DNA of 64,000 nt from Schinkia azotoformans LMG 9581 (GTDB lineage: Bacteria > Bacillota > Bacilli > Bacillales > Bacillaceae_J): the NCBI RefSeq assembly GCF_000307855.1, contig NZ_AJLR01000048.1:86023-150022 (forward strand). Direction: 5' to 3'. How positions within the stretch are numbered: the stretch's first letter is position 1; each line of letters starts with the position of its first letter. The position numbers and the translations under genes were made by a program. A model generated the notes under the pieces. The model was given only the letters and a program-made list of their open reading frames with translations, did no database searches and was not told the DNA's origin. Below are positions 1 through 9,754 of this stretch, piece after piece.

Positions 1-733
1 TTATATAATCTTTTATTTTGTTAACGTCTCTTATGAATTCATGCTTTTTATAGTTGGAGGCAACATCACTAAAATCAACTTCAGACATTTGCTCCATCGC
101 TTGTAATCCTTCATTCTTTATTTTCGAATTAAAGATTTGGTCAAAAATTAAATCTATTTTTTTATGAACCTCTTTATATAATAACTCCAGTATATTTCTC
201 GATTCATTCCCCTCGAGACGAACAAGCTGAATGATATCTAATTCCTTTTGCTCATGGTCAAACGCGATCATCGTTTCACAAAACATGAATGAAAACCGTT
301 TAAGATTTAAATCATTCGTTGTATGTTCAGGAACCTTCTCAAAAGCCGTAATTGAATCATAACCCATAACTCCAACAGCACCACCCCAAAAAGGGAGTGA
401 CACATCCGGGTTTTTTACCTTCAGCATTTCCATACAAAGACGGAACGCTTCGCGAAAATGTCGGGCCGACATAATAGTTTCCTTATTTTCATTTTTTAAA
501 TAAAAAGACCCTTCACATTCCTCAACATATAAAAATGGATTTAAACCAATAAATGAATAACGAGACCATGGTGATGCATCATCCTTACTTTCTAAGAGAA
601 AGCTCGCTTCTTCTTTTAAATTTCGAAAAATTTGGATGGGAGTAATCGTATCAACGAAATATCGTTTGACGATCGGAATAGTCAGATACTCTTTTGTATC
701 TTCACAAAACGAGGAAAAATTATAATTATTCAT
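1..733 (-). CDS. trpE: Anthranilate synthase component I, N-terminal part (runs off the window)
   Basis: This is the first enzyme of tryptophan synthesis, converting chorismate to anthranilate with TrpG-supplied ammonia. The reading frame starts at an ATG at 733 behind a GGAGAGG ribosome site and is open to the window edge, giving about 244 residues. The N-terminal LLESKDD segment, the tryptophan feedback site of TrpE proteins, is visible near residue 47, followed by WSRYSFIGLNPF and a GGAVG segment, all as in Bacillus TrpE. The catalytic C-terminal half lies outside the window. It follows the TRAP-controlled leader at 784-1004 and lies downstream of aroC-aroB-aroH, the classical Bacillus aromatic supraoperon. 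Identification is firm. Confidence 0.95.
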   Translation of the reverse strand, partial: MNNYNFSSFCEDTKEYLTIPIVKRYFVDTITPIQIFRNLKEEASFLLESKDDASPWSRYSFIGLNPFLYVEECEGSFYLKNENKETIMSARHFREAFRLCMEMLKVKNPDVSLPFWGGAVGVMGYDSITAFEKVPEHTTNDLNLKRFSFMFCETMIAFDHEQKELDIIQLVRLEGNESRNILELLYKEVHKKIDLIFDQIFNSKIKNEGLQAMEQMSEVDFSDVASNYKKHEFIRDVNKIKDYI

Positions 734-783
734 AAACACCTCTCCATTCTTTTAGTAATGGAGAATGAGGAGTAAATTGATGA

Positions 784-840
784 GAAAAAAACAACCCTAA
801 GAAGAGGCCTGATAAAAAATAGGCACACTTTTCTTAGGGT
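784..840 (-). terminator. trp operon attenuator (Rho-independent terminator)
   Basis: On the minus strand the stem CCCTAAGAA/TCTTCTTAGGG encloses a 20-odd-nt loop and is followed by TTGTTTTTTT, just before trpE. The strand preceding the stem carries CTACCCT (836-842), which can instead pair with AGGGTAG at 895-901 in the TRAP-binding region. That gives mutually exclusive antiterminator and terminator folds, as in the B. subtilis trp leader. Confidence 0.9.
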
Positions 841-868
841 AGTGGTTTAAAATTTTAATTTAAAAGAT

Positions 869-950
869 CTCGTCTCAACTCTGCTCTACTCATTCTACCC
901 TTGACAAATTAATTTGTCATTCTCAACTCTGCTCTAAAAACTCAACTCTA
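869..950 (-). promoter_or_regulatory. TRAP-binding site with eleven GAG/UAG triplets, split 5+6 by a palindrome
   Basis: Reading the minus strand, five GAG triplets (950-921) are followed by the perfect palindrome TGACAAATTAATTTGTCA (902-919). Then come one UAG and five GAG triplets (898-869), mostly spaced by 2-3 nt. Eleven triplets match the eleven subunits of the TRAP ring, whose gene mtrB lies at 7965-8195. The first triplet of the second block lies within the antiterminator strand AGGGTAG, so bound TRAP would favour the terminator. The hairpin between the two blocks is unusual compared with the contiguous B. subtilis site. Confidence 0.9.
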
Positions 951-974
951 AAAGTTAAACTAAACTTATATGTC

Positions 975-1004
975 ATTTTATTACAAACCAGCTTTTTTTG
1001 TCAA
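975..1004 (-). promoter_or_regulatory. Sigma-A promoter of the trp operon
   Basis: The minus strand has TTGACA (999-1004) and TAAAAT (975-980) separated by 18 bp, just upstream of the TRAP triplets and immediately after aroH. The -35 box is consensus and the position fits a leader transcript starting near 965. Confidence 0.7.
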
Positions 1005-1017
1005 TAAATTTCAAAAA

Positions 1018-1386
1018 TTATTTATTCATTGATAAATCAGGTCTAAGTACAATGGCACCTTCTAAATAAATATGGTCGATTTGATCCTGCGGAATATCCG
1101 TTTCAACAGTCATCATAATGCGGATACATTTTTCAAGTGAATTCACAACCGGAATTTCACGCATACACATGACAGGAACGTAAGTCCAGCCATCTAACAT
1201 ACGCATCGCCCTCGCCGGAAAAACAGCATCCAAATCTTCTGTTGTAGTTATTAGCACTTGCACCACATTTTCTGGAACGATTTCATTTTTCTCAATCATC
1301 TCATCAAGAAGAATTTTTGTATTGGCAACCATTTCATTTGCATTATTTTCTTTTACTGTTATTGCTCCTCTAATCCCACGAATCAA
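1018..1386 (-). CDS. aroH: Chorismate mutase, AroH type
   Basis: This enzyme catalyses the chorismate to prephenate rearrangement feeding phenylalanine and tyrosine synthesis. The 122-residue protein begins MIRGIRGAITV and ends near VLRPDLSMNK, with GWTYVPVMCMREI and IRIMMTVET in the middle, characteristic of the small monofunctional AroH family (about 120 residues). It starts at TTG 1386, the only start codon that fits the AGGAGGTG site lying inside the end of aroB. It is the last gene of the aroC-aroB-aroH run; the trp promoter follows directly after its stop. Confidence 0.95.
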   Translation of the reverse strand: MIRGIRGAITVKENNANEMVANTKILLDEMIEKNEIVPENVVQVLITTTEDLDAVFPARAMRMLDGWTYVPVMCMREIPVVNSLEKCIRIMMTVETDIPQDQIDHIYLEGAIVLRPDLSMNK

Positions 1387-1387
1387 C

Positions 1388-2473
1388 CTATTGCACCTCC
1401 TCTAATTCCTTTATTAAAGTATTTAAGATAAATTCATCGTTTACCTTTACGGTTTCAACCTCACCGATAGTTTTCATTAATACCATTCGCAGTGAGCCGT
1501 TTTGTGCTTTTTTATCTTTTTTCATTAATTGAAGTAGAAGATCTGCTCCTAATTCCTTTGGTATTTGAGGAAAATTGTATTGCTTAAACCACTCTTTAAA
1601 TTTAGATAGATTTAAATTTATTCCGTAATATTCTTCACTTACTCTAATGGCAAATAGCATTCCAATAGCAACAGCATCACCATGGCTCATTTTGCCATAG
1701 CCCAAGCCTGCTTCAATCGCGTGTGCAAGTGTGTGGCCAAAATTCAAATAGGCACGAATACCGCTTTCCTTTTCATCCTGTGCAACAACCTGCGCTTTTA
1801 CAGAGATCCCTTTTGCCAAGGCATATTGGAGTTTTTCAGCACGTAAATCTGCCAATGTATGAATTTCAGAATGTAGCCAATTGTAAAAATCTGCATCCCA
1901 AATTAAAGCATGCTTAATAACTTCTGCAAAACCTGAACGCCACTGTTCCTCCGGAAGGGTTAGTAGCATATCTGTATCGTAAATAACGGCTTCAGGCTGA
2001 TAAAAAGCACCGATCATATTTTTCCCAAGTGGATGGTTAATGGCTACCTTGCCGCCAACAGAACTATCATGGGCAAGCAAGGTTGTTGGCATTTGAATAA
2101 AAGGAATTCCTCTCATATAGGTCGCCGCAACAAATCCTGCTAAATCGCCAATCACCCCTCCGCCTAAAGCAATCACAAGGGATTTACGATCAAGTTCATT
2201 CTCGAGAGCATAGGTTAAGAGATCGTAAAATACAGAGAATGACTTTGCTCCTTCTCCACCGGGAACTACATAAGAATAAATATTTTCAAAGTCAGTCAAT
2301 GAAGTTTTAATATCATTTAAAAAGAGCGGTTCAACATTTGAATCCGTAATAATCAAAATGCTTGAAAAATTACCATTAAGATTATTAAGAAACGATTGAA
2401 TTTCAAAACGGATACGGTCACCAATGTATAGAGGGTACGTCTTCGATGCAGTTGATATCGTTAACGTCTCCAT
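1388..2473 (-). CDS. aroB: 3-Dehydroquinate synthase
   Basis: This is the second shikimate-pathway step, cyclising DAHP to 3-dehydroquinate with NAD and a divalent metal. The 361-residue protein starts METLTIS at ATG 2473, one base after the aroC stop and behind a GAGGAA site; longer upstream readings run through aroC in another frame. Family signatures visible are the [22 protein letters not shown]-binding loop, [14 protein letters not shown], and the metal-ligand stretches GFAEVIKHA and [11 protein letters not shown]. The tight spacing with aroC and aroH indicates one operon. Confidence 0.97.
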   Translation of the reverse strand: METLTISTASKTYPLYIGDRIRFEIQSFLNNLNGNFSSILIITDSNVEPLFLNDIKTSLTDFENIYSYVVPGGEGAKSFSVFYDLLTYALENELDRKSLVIALGGGVIGDLAGFVAATYMRGIPFIQMPTTLLAHDSSVGGKVAINHPLGKNMIGAFYQPEAVIYDTDMLLTLPEEQWRSGFAEVIKHALIWDADFYNWLHSEIHTLADLRAEKLQYALAKGISVKAQVVAQDEKESGIRAYLNFGHTLAHAIEAGLGYGKMSHGDAVAIGMLFAIRVSEEYYGINLNLSKFKEWFKQYNFPQIPKELGADLLLQLMKKDKKAQNGSLRMVLMKTIGEVETVKVNDEFILNTLIKELEEVQ

Positions 2474-2474
2474 C

Positions 2475-3650
2475 TTAATAATTCCTCGCTCTTTCGTTCC
2501 AGCTAGCGATATTCTCTTTAATTTGATCAATGCGATCCTTTCCAAACTGGTCAACAATCGCCTGCGCAATTTCCCATGCAACAACAGCCTCCGCAACAAC
2601 ACTTGCTGCCGGAACAGCACAGCTATCAGAACGCTCGATGCTCGCCTCAAATACTTCTTTCGTATCAATATCAACACTTTGTAATGGTTTATATAAAGTA
2701 GGAATTGGCTTCATCACACCGCGGACGACAATTGGCATACCTGTGGTCATACCGCCTTCAAAACCACCTAAATTATTTGTTTTTCTTGAATATCCATCTT
2801 CTTCGTTCCAAATGATTTCATCGTGAACCTGGCTGCCCGGTCTTCTTGCGGCTTCAAAACCAATCCCAAATTCCACACCCTTGAAAGCGTTGATGCTTAC
2901 AATCGCTGCCGCAATTTTGGCATCCAGTTTTAGATCGTAATGGGTATAGCTACCTATACCGGCAGGAAGTCCATCAACAATAACCTCAACAACACCACCG
3001 ATGGAATCTCCGTCTTCTTTTGCTTGATCAATCGCTGCCATCATTTTTTGTGCTGCAGCTTCATCCAGACAACGAACAGGTGAGTTTTCGCTGCGTTCTT
3101 TTAGTTCTTCTAAGCTATTATAAGAAATATTCTCGGCTTTTACCCCGCCTATTTCCAATACATGACCTGCAACAGTAATTCCCAATTCAGACAATAGCTT
3201 TTTCGCTACAGCCCCTGCTGCTACACGTACAGTTGTCTCCCTTGCGGAAGAGCGTTCAAGTACGTTTCTCATATCGCGATGTCCATATTTAATAGCCCCT
3301 ACAAGATCAGCATGGCCTGGACGTGGGCGTGTGATTTTGCGCTTGATATCTTCCTCATCTTGTTCACTTTCAAGCGGCTCAATTCCCATTACTTTCGTCC
3401 AATGTGTCCAATCATCATTCTTTACTACAAGTGTTACAGGAGAACCTAATGTTTTCCCATGACGGACCCCGCTTAAAATTTGAACCTGGTCCTTTTCAAT
3501 TTGCATCCGACGGCCTCTACCGTGTCCTTTTTGACGACGGGCAAGTTCCTCATTTATATCCTCAGCGACTAATGATAATTGTGCAGGTATTCCTTCTAAA
3601 ATTGTTGTTAATTGTGGTCCATGTGATTCTCCAGCAGTTATATATCTCAT
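2475..3650 (-). CDS. aroC: Chorismate synthase
   Basis: This is the last common step of aromatic synthesis, converting EPSP to chorismate with reduced FMN. The 391-residue product begins [15 protein letters not shown], the family signature, and contains [19 protein letters not shown] and the [19 protein letters not shown] loop near residue 130. The start at ATG 3650 is preferred over the GTG one codon earlier because it sits 7 nt after GAGGTG. It is called aroF in the B. subtilis literature. It is the first gene of the aroC-aroB-aroH set; ndk and cheR lie upstream as in B. subtilis. Confidence 0.97.
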   Translation of the reverse strand: MRYITAGESHGPQLTTILEGIPAQLSLVAEDINEELARRQKGHGRGRRMQIEKDQVQILSGVRHGKTLGSPVTLVVKNDDWTHWTKVMGIEPLESEQDEEDIKRKITRPRPGHADLVGAIKYGHRDMRNVLERSSARETTVRVAAGAVAKKLLSELGITVAGHVLEIGGVKAENISYNSLEELKERSENSPVRCLDEAAAQKMMAAIDQAKEDGDSIGGVVEVIVDGLPAGIGSYTHYDLKLDAKIAAAIVSINAFKGVEFGIGFEAARRPGSQVHDEIIWNEEDGYSRKTNNLGGFEGGMTTGMPIVVRGVMKPIPTLYKPLQSVDIDTKEVFEASIERSDSCAVPAASVVAEAVVAWEIAQAIVDQFGKDRIDQIKENIASWNERARNY

Positions 3651-3728
3651 CACTCTTCACCTCTTTAAAGCTTTTATGTATTAATATATCATAATAGTGA
3701 CTATTTGTCGTCAGTATATTTTGAATTC

Positions 3729-4549
<821 letters not shown>

Positions 4550-4692
4550 CTACTAGACTCCCTTGATTTTTATCATTAGAAAAACACGTAGTTTGCCCAT
4601 AATGGCAAATTACGATGTCTTTTCTTATACTTTAATCCTATAAAGTTTAAACTTCTTAAAGTATAACAAATGGTCCCATGTATTTCTATTAG

Positions 4693-4724
4693 AAAAAAAC
4701 AACCAGCCAGATATGGCTGGTTGT
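4693..4724 (-). terminator. Rho-independent terminator after ndk
   Basis: A perfect AACAACCAGCC/GGCTGGTTGTT stem with a 6-nt loop is followed on the minus strand by TTTTTTTCTA, immediately downstream of ndk. Confidence 0.9.
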
Positions 4725-4740
4725 TTTCGTAGATTTACAA

Positions 4741-5187
4741 TTAGTATACCCACTCGTCAACTTGCTTATTGTATTCACTAACTTCATCTTCTTTAAACCA
4801 TAGGCTGATTTCACGCCCAGCGCTTTCTGGTGAATCTGATCCGTGAATAACGTTTTTACCCATTGTTACACCGAAATCGCCACGGATAGTTCCAGGAAGA
4901 GCGTCAGCAGGATTGGTTTTACCCATCATTTGACGTGCAGTTGCGATTACATTTTCGCCTTCCCAAACCATTGCAAATACAGGGCTTGATGTAATGAAGT
5001 CAACTAGTTCACCGAAAAATGGGCGTTCTTTATGCTCGCCGTAATGCTCTTCAGCTAATTCCTTTGATACAGTCATTAACTTTGCACCAACTAATTTGAA
5101 GCCTTTGTTTTCAAAGCGAGATACGATCTCCCCTACTAAATTTCGTTGTACGCCGTCAGGCTTAACCATGATAAAAGATCTTTCCAT
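4741..5187 (-). CDS. ndk: Nucleoside diphosphate kinase
   Basis: This kinase balances nucleoside triphosphate pools by a ping-pong mechanism through a phosphohistidine. The 148-residue product starts [19 protein letters not shown], and the active-site motif [12 protein letters not shown] containing the phosphorylated His is near residue 115. The length is typical. It has a good GGAGAG ribosome site and its own terminator. A dispersed repeat lies between it and hepT. Confidence 0.97.
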   Translation of the reverse strand: MERSFIMVKPDGVQRNLVGEIVSRFENKGFKLVGAKLMTVSKELAEEHYGEHKERPFFGELVDFITSSPVFAMVWEGENVIATARQMMGKTNPADALPGTIRGDFGVTMGKNVIHGSDSPESAGREISLWFKEDEVSEYNKQVDEWVY

Positions 5188-5275
5188 GTTTCATCTCTCC
5201 AGTCATTATGTATAGTATCACTTTTAAAGTTAAAATCATTTCAAATTTTATCAAAATATGTAATCAATGGCAATC

Positions 5276-5403
5276 ATAATCAAATACGCCTTGGCGTATT
5301 TGTGCCCAGATTTTTTCGAGTTTGCTCGAAAAACTACCATTGAAAATCTGAGGCATCCGCCGGAGGCTTTAACTTTATTCAGCAGGATGCTGTATAAAGT
5401 TAG
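5276..5403. repeat. Dispersed intergenic repeat (CTGAGGCATCCGCCGGAGG family)
   Basis: This 128-bp segment between hepT and ndk contains the palindromic stretches ACGCCTTGGCGT and TTTTTCGAG/CTCGAAAAA. The sequence CTGAGGCATCCGCCGGAGG is followed by CTTTAACTTTATTCAGCAG. The second half recurs almost exactly at 48297-48345, and the ends recur at 3729-3765. It overlaps the last bases of hepT. It has no coding capacity. Confidence 0.75.
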
Positions 5404-6362
5404 AATTTCCGTTTTCCAATATATTTCGCAATATTTAGAAGAGCCGTTTTTTCTTTGCAGTTCGGCAACTCTTTAATGATCCCATGCGCTTTTTTCAAGT
5501 AGCGTTCGCTGATTTCCTTAGAATACTCAATTCCACCTGATGTTTTCACCAATGAGATAATATAACGCATTTTTTCCTCGTTATTCGGATCAAAAGTAGT
5601 CACTATTTCTTTTCTCAAATTTTCATTTCGTAAAGCATAAAGGGCTGGTAAGGTTATGTTTCCTTGCTGCAAATCACTTCCAGCAGGTTTCCCTAATTCT
5701 TTTTCAGTCCCCGTGAAATCCAAAATGTCATCTGTTATTTGAAAGGCCATTCCGACATTATATCCAAATCGATACAATTGCCTCTGAACCTGAATAGGTG
5801 CTTCGGATACGATTGCACCAAGCCCACAACTGACGGCTATGAGAATAGCAGTTTTCCGCTTAATTCTTCTAAAATATGTACGAAGATTTTGGTCCCAGTC
5901 ATACTTATCTTTAATTTGTTCAATTTCACCAATGACAAGCTCTACCATTGTTTTCGATAAGACCTGATGAGCCTCTATCTTGTTTATATTAGTCATTAAT
6001 TCAACGGCTCTTGCAAAGATATAATCGCCTGTATACATAGCAATTCGATTATCCCATTTCGCCTTAACCGTGAGTCCTCCCCTACGCAGTTCAGCATTGT
6101 CAATGACATCATCATGTACTAAGGAAGCAGTATGTATTAATTCCAGGGCTACAGCTACATTTTTTATTTCGTCTATATTATAATTCCCAAATTTTCCAGA
6201 CAATAAAACAAAGACTGGTCGAATTCGTTTCCCACCAGCCTGTAATAAATGCATAGAGGCTTCTTTCAGCACTGGATGCTCAGCCTGAATTGTCTCTTCC
6301 AATGCTTTTTCAATTATATCTAAATCAGAGTTGATAAATGTGTAGAGCCTTTTAAGTTTCAT
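5400..6362 (-). CDS. hepT: Heptaprenyl diphosphate synthase component II
   Basis: This is the catalytic subunit that extends farnesyl diphosphate to C35 heptaprenyl diphosphate for the menaquinone side chain; it works with HepS (7102-7917). The 320-residue protein carries the first Asp-rich motif HDDVIDNAELRRG near residue 84 and the second, FQITDDILDF, near residue 212, plus GGKRIRPV (substrate-binding). The hepS-menG-hepT order is the conserved Bacillus menaquinone cluster. Confidence 0.95.
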   Translation of the reverse strand: MKLKRLYTFINSDLDIIEKALEETIQAEHPVLKEASMHLLQAGGKRIRPVFVLLSGKFGNYNIDEIKNVAVALELIHTASLVHDDVIDNAELRRGGLTVKAKWDNRIAMYTGDYIFARAVELMTNINKIEAHQVLSKTMVELVIGEIEQIKDKYDWDQNLRTYFRRIKRKTAILIAVSCGLGAIVSEAPIQVQRQLYRFGYNVGMAFQITDDILDFTGTEKELGKPAGSDLQQGNITLPALYALRNENLRKEIVTTFDPNNEEKMRYIISLVKTSGGIEYSKEISERYLKKAHGIIKELPNCKEKTALLNIAKYIGKRKF

Positions 6363-6384
6363 TTATTTCACCTTAATTAACAGC

Positions 6385-7098
6385 TTATTTAGAAATGGGT
6401 TTATAGCCTAGATGCATTGCAGCTACGCCGCCAGTATAGGCCTTCACTTTGATATTTTCGAGCCCTGCTTGTTCAAACATTTGCACCAATTCTTTTCGGC
6501 CCGGAAAATCTTTCGCAGACTCTTGTAACCAAGAATATTCCTTATAGCTTTTAGCAAATAGTTTACCTAAGAAAGGCATTATATATTGGAAATACAAGTA
6601 ATAAATTTGCCTGAATCCAAACATCGTTGGTTGCGAGGTTTCAAGGCAGACAACCTTTCCTCCAGGCTTCACAACTCGACACATTTCGCGCAATACTTGC
6701 AAATAGTCCGGTACATTTCGTAATCCAAATCCGATCGTAACATAATCAAATGTGTTATCCGCAAATGGTAATTCCATGGCATTCCCATGGACAAGCTCTA
6801 TATTTTTAAGCTGTAGATTGGCAACCTTTTGTTCGCCGATTTTCAGCATATTTCTACTAAAATCAAGTCCGACTACTTTGCCTTTTGAGCCAACAGCATG
6901 AGATAACGCAACCGTCCAATCAGCTGTTCCGCAACAAACATCAAGGGCTGCTGAACCGGGCTGAACGTTCATCCTTTTCATTGTGTCTTTACGCCAAGCT
7001 TTATGACGTTGAAAACTAATAATAGAGTTCATAACATCATACTTGTCTGAGATTTTTTCAAATACGTTGTGGACACGTTCTTCTTTTGAATACCCCAC
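6385..7098 (-). CDS. menG: Demethylmenaquinone methyltransferase
   Basis: This is the SAM-dependent C-methyltransferase of the last menaquinone step (UbiE/MenG family). The 237-residue protein shows [18 protein letters not shown] near the N terminus, the SAM motif [12 protein letters not shown] near residue 50, and [17 protein letters not shown], the UbiE signature. It starts with GTG at 7098 behind GAAGGGTG, which itself lies at the end of hepS, so translation is probably coupled. Confidence 0.96.
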   Translation of the reverse strand: MGYSKEERVHNVFEKISDKYDVMNSIISFQRHKAWRKDTMKRMNVQPGSAALDVCCGTADWTVALSHAVGSKGKVVGLDFSRNMLKIGEQKVANLQLKNIELVHGNAMELPFADNTFDYVTIGFGLRNVPDYLQVLREMCRVVKPGGKVVCLETSQPTMFGFRQIYYLYFQYIMPFLGKLFAKSYKEYSWLQESAKDFPGRKELVQMFEQAGLENIKVKAYTGGVAAMHLGYKPISK

Positions 7099-7101
7099 TC
7101 T

Positions 7102-7917
7102 TCACCCTTCTTTCACAGCTTTTTCCATCGCAATATCGATATTGTTAATAAAACCTCTTATTTTTTCACAAAGAAACCGATAAGTTCCGGAATGCTTTTG
7201 CAGGAACGCTTCTATATAGTGAATTGATGTTATGATTTGATTATCAACTAAAATGAGTGCTTGTTTTCGATCAATATTTTTTGACAATCCACGAGTTTTT
7301 TCTTGAATCGTATAGATTCCATCAAAAAAAGCTGAATACCCACTTGATAAGTAGCTTCTTTTTTCGTTATTCAACTTGTTTAGTAGCAATAATTGTTTTG
7401 ACAGATCTAGCATGTCACTTTTTCCAACGTATTGTGCAATCTTTTGTACTAGAAGAGATTCAATCATAGCAACACTTTCTATAAAATCTCCGATATTATT
7501 TTGGTCCCTCTGATAGATAGCAACTTTGTATTCATTAATCTCTTTAATAGCAATTGATAATACTTCTAGCATTGGTATATTATCAATCTGTGCTAATAAA
7601 TAATAATAAAGACCGCTATAATAATCTCCGCCCAACACCGTTAATTGTCGTTTTTTCATATATGGATGATCTTCTTCAATTTGATTGATTCCTACAAGTT
7701 CATGTGTATCCAATGCGATTTGAATGAGCATCGTGGCAATAATAGATTGCTTTATTTTGTCGGATGAAATTTTTGATTCACTTAAAATACTGTACAATAA
7801 TAATAATTTCTGTTCATCTATAACAGGGACATCAATAAACTTCATTAGGTAAGGATGTTTGGCCCGCTCGTCTATGTCCGCTTTAATCTGTTTAATTTCA
7901 TCATAGATGCCTTTCAC
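7102..7917 (-). CDS. hepS: Heptaprenyl diphosphate synthase component I
   Basis: This is the small regulatory subunit of heterodimeric heptaprenyl diphosphate synthase; it has no Asp-rich catalytic motifs itself. The protein is about 271 residues with the all-helical HEPPP_synt_1 character. I chose GTG 7917 because AAGGGTG lies 6 nt before it; ATG 7923 or GTG 7926 would sit on top of that site. It is followed by menG with a 3-nt gap and preceded by mtrB. Confidence 0.9.
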   Translation of the reverse strand: MKGIYDEIKQIKADIDERAKHPYLMKFIDVPVIDEQKLLLLYSILSESKISSDKIKQSIIATMLIQIALDTHELVGINQIEEDHPYMKKRQLTVLGGDYYSGLYYYLLAQIDNIPMLEVLSIAIKEINEYKVAIYQRDQNNIGDFIESVAMIESLLVQKIAQYVGKSDMLDLSKQLLLLNKLNNEKRSYLSSGYSAFFDGIYTIQEKTRGLSKNIDRKQALILVDNQIITSIHYIEAFLQKHSGTYRFLCEKIRGFINNIDIAMEKAVKEG

Positions 7918-7964
7918 GCTCATCACCCTTGTCTTTCTAAAATGAGAGGTTAGCCTTCTCTCTG

Positions 7965-8195
7965 TTAAACCTCAGTATCCATTTCACCATGCGCTGTTTG
8001 AATAACGGCTTTTCCGCGAATTTTGATCGCAGATGTATGCTCTGTAAACTGAGCAATCATAACCTCACCTTTATCCAATTTCTCTGTATGGTGGAATTTT
8101 GTGTCCGTTCCACGTGTAAGACCAATTACTGTGACTCCATCACTTTTTGCTTTGATTACTATAAAATCATTATTTGTAGAAGATTGACTTTTCAC
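7965..8195 (-). CDS. mtrB: Trp RNA-binding attenuation protein (TRAP)
   Basis: This 11-mer ring protein, when loaded with tryptophan, binds GAG/UAG triplets in trp leaders. About 76 residues; the segment [39 protein letters not shown] is nearly identical to known TRAP, including the tryptophan-binding and Lys/Arg RNA-binding residues (written here in pieces: [30 protein letters not shown]). GTG 8195 lies 8 nt after AGGAGG; the TTG two codons upstream is too close. folE precedes it, as in the mtrAB operon. Its target leader is at 784-1004. Confidence 0.96.
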   Translation of the reverse strand: MKSQSSTNNDFIVIKAKSDGVTVIGLTRGTDTKFHHTEKLDKGEVMIAQFTEHTSAIKIRGKAVIQTAHGEMDTEV

Positions 8196-8283
8196 CTGCA
8201 AATCCTCCTAAACTCCAATCCATATCTCATAATAATATCTCATTCACTACCTTGTATTGTCAATCCAAAATTAGAAACAGCCG

Positions 8284-8847
8284 TTATTCTTTTATTAAAG
8301 ATAAAACCTCTGCCCTTGCTGCTGCATCCTTTTCAAAAATCCCTCTTACAGCAGATGTAACAGTTTTCGAGCCTGGTTTTTTAACCCCTCGCATTGTCAT
8401 ACACATATGTTCAGCTTCAACAACCACCATTACACCGTATGGCGTAAGCTTATCGACTATTGTCTCCGCGACAGTAGTAGTAATCCGTTCTTGCAGTTGT
8501 GGCCTGCCAGCTACCGCTTCGACCGAACGAGCTAATTTACTTAAACCTACCACTTTCCCGCCTTTAGGTATGTAGGCAACATGAGCTTTACCAAAGAAAG
8601 GAACTAGATGGTGCTCGCACATCGAATAAAATGGAATATCCTTTACAAGCACTAATTCTTCATGATTCTCACTGAAAATTGTATCAAAGTACTCCTTCGG
8701 GTCTTTTCTAAGTCCGGCGAATACTTCCGCATACATTTTAGCAACTCTTTTCGGCGTATCTAAAAGCCCTTCCCTATTCGGGTCTTCTCCAACAGCCTCT
8801 AGTATTAAACGAACCGCATGTTCGATCTGTTCATGGTTTATGTTCAC
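8284..8847 (-). CDS. folE: GTP cyclohydrolase I (MtrA)
   Basis: This is the first step of tetrahydrofolate synthesis, GTP to dihydroneopterin triphosphate. The 187-residue protein contains [15 protein letters not shown], the zinc-ligand region [18 protein letters not shown], and [12 protein letters not shown] with the third Cys ligand. GTG 8847 sits 7 nt after the AGGAGG at about 8855; the upstream ATG 8868 would place that ribosome site inside the gene. It is first in the folE-mtrB-hepS-menG-hepT run. Confidence 0.95.
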   Translation of the reverse strand: MNINHEQIEHAVRLILEAVGEDPNREGLLDTPKRVAKMYAEVFAGLRKDPKEYFDTIFSENHEELVLVKDIPFYSMCEHHLVPFFGKAHVAYIPKGGKVVGLSKLARSVEAVAGRPQLQERITTTVAETIVDKLTPYGVMVVVEAEHMCMTMRGVKKPGSKTVTSAVRGIFEKDAAARAEVLSLIKE

Positions 8848-8945
8848 AATTTTTCCTCCTAATGACAAAACACCTCATAGGGGTTCATGAAGATAGTTTA
8901 TCCCGAACTTTAATTGTAATTCGTAGATAAAAATTTCAGCGAAAA

Positions 8946-8979
8946 AGAAGGGTCGCACAACAATTGTGCGACCCTCCAA
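8946..8979 (-). terminator. Rho-independent terminator downstream of hbs
   Basis: The stem GGGTCGCACAA/TTGTGCGACCC is followed on the minus strand by TTCTTTTTCGC. A repeat element lies between it and the hbs stop. Confidence 0.85.
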
Positions 8980-8986
8980 AAGCCCA

Positions 8987-9112
8987 TATGTCCAGCTTCA
9001 GCCGATAGCCCCTCGAGGTCAAATAACCTTCCTCCTCGGGAAGTCTACGACTTCTTCGTCGGAAGAACATTTGCTTGTCGGGGCTGACCAATCGGCTTAC
9101 GCTTTCCTATGT
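8987..9112. repeat. Dispersed intergenic repeat (CTAGCTCCAG...GGCGCTT...CTTTCC type)
   Basis: Immediately after hbs lies TCCAGCTTCAGCCGATAGC ... AATCGGCTTACGCTTTCC, with AGCCGAT/ATCGGCT as terminal inverted arms and a GTCGGAAGA-rich middle. The ends resemble the shorter copies at 27254-27313 and 48917-48971 and the element at 32441-32632. It would be transcribed with hbs and can form a long hairpin. Confidence 0.65.
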
Positions 9113-9116
9113 ATAA

Positions 9117-9389
9117 TTACTTAACAGCGTCTTTAAGGGCTTTACCTGGTTTGAAAGCAGGTACTTTACTTGCTGGGATTTCAATTTCATCGCCTGTTTG
9201 TGGATTGCGTCCTTTACGTGCTGCACGCTCACGTACTTCAAAGTTACCAAATCCGATTAATTGAACCTTGTCACCTTGTTGTAGTGCGCCCATAATAGCG
9301 TCGAAAACAGCATCAACAGCTTTAGTAGCATCTTTCTTTGATAATTCAGTACCTTCAGCTACTGCATTAATTAAATCTGTTTTGTTCAT
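9117..9389 (-). CDS. hbs: DNA-binding protein HU
   Basis: This is the nucleoid-associated histone-like protein, a homodimer that bends DNA. The 90-residue product is [19 protein letters not shown]... with the signature [20 protein letters not shown] at residues 45-64 and the arm [18 protein letters not shown] 9389 is preceded by GGGAGGAGGTG; earlier GTG readings overlap that site. It has a promoter candidate at 9598-9626 and its own terminator. Confidence 0.97.
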   Translation of the reverse strand: MNKTDLINAVAEGTELSKKDATKAVDAVFDAIMGALQQGDKVQLIGFGNFEVRERAARKGRNPQTGDEIEIPASKVPAFKPGKALKDAVK

Positions 9390-9752
9390 GCTATTCACCT
9401 CCTCCCAAATTAAAGGTTTAGGTAATACTTTCTTAAAAATAGATTACCTGAGTTGTAAATTCCATTTCAATAAAGAAAAGAAAACTATCATGACTACTAT
9501 TATAAATAGTTTTTGATAGAAATAAATAGCTGTTATTACCAATGTTTACAGTATTGCCAGATTCTATACATATTAACAACTATTTATTAACATGCTAATA
9601 TTAACCGACAATTGAAGATAATTCAATATTTTTCAGTAGTTTTTCATATAATTATGGTAAATTTACGAAATTCACAATACTTATAGTGGGAAAATAATAT
9701 CATAATGATTATTTATTGGCAATAAAAAAAAGCCAAGTAAATTGGCTTTTTT
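9390..9752 (-). other. hbs upstream region, 363 bp, no gene seen
   Basis: This AT-rich intergenic stretch between spoIVA and hbs has only short open frames. It holds the spoIVA terminator at its far end, at least one sigma-A-like promoter (9598-9626) and a second possible TATAAT near 9500, consistent with a long hbs leader. Confidence 0.6.
9598..9626 (-). promoter_or_regulatory. Candidate sigma-A promoter for hbs
   Basis: TTGAAT (9621-9626) and TAATAT (9598-9603) are separated by 17 bp on the minus strand, about 210 bp before the hbs start. Confidence 0.5.
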
Positions 9753-9754
9753 TT
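9724..9754 (-). terminator. Terminator of spoIVA
   Basis: A short GCCAA/TTGGC stem with A-rich upstream and TTTTTTTATTG downstream on the minus strand, beginning at the spoIVA stop. It could act in both directions. Confidence 0.8.
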
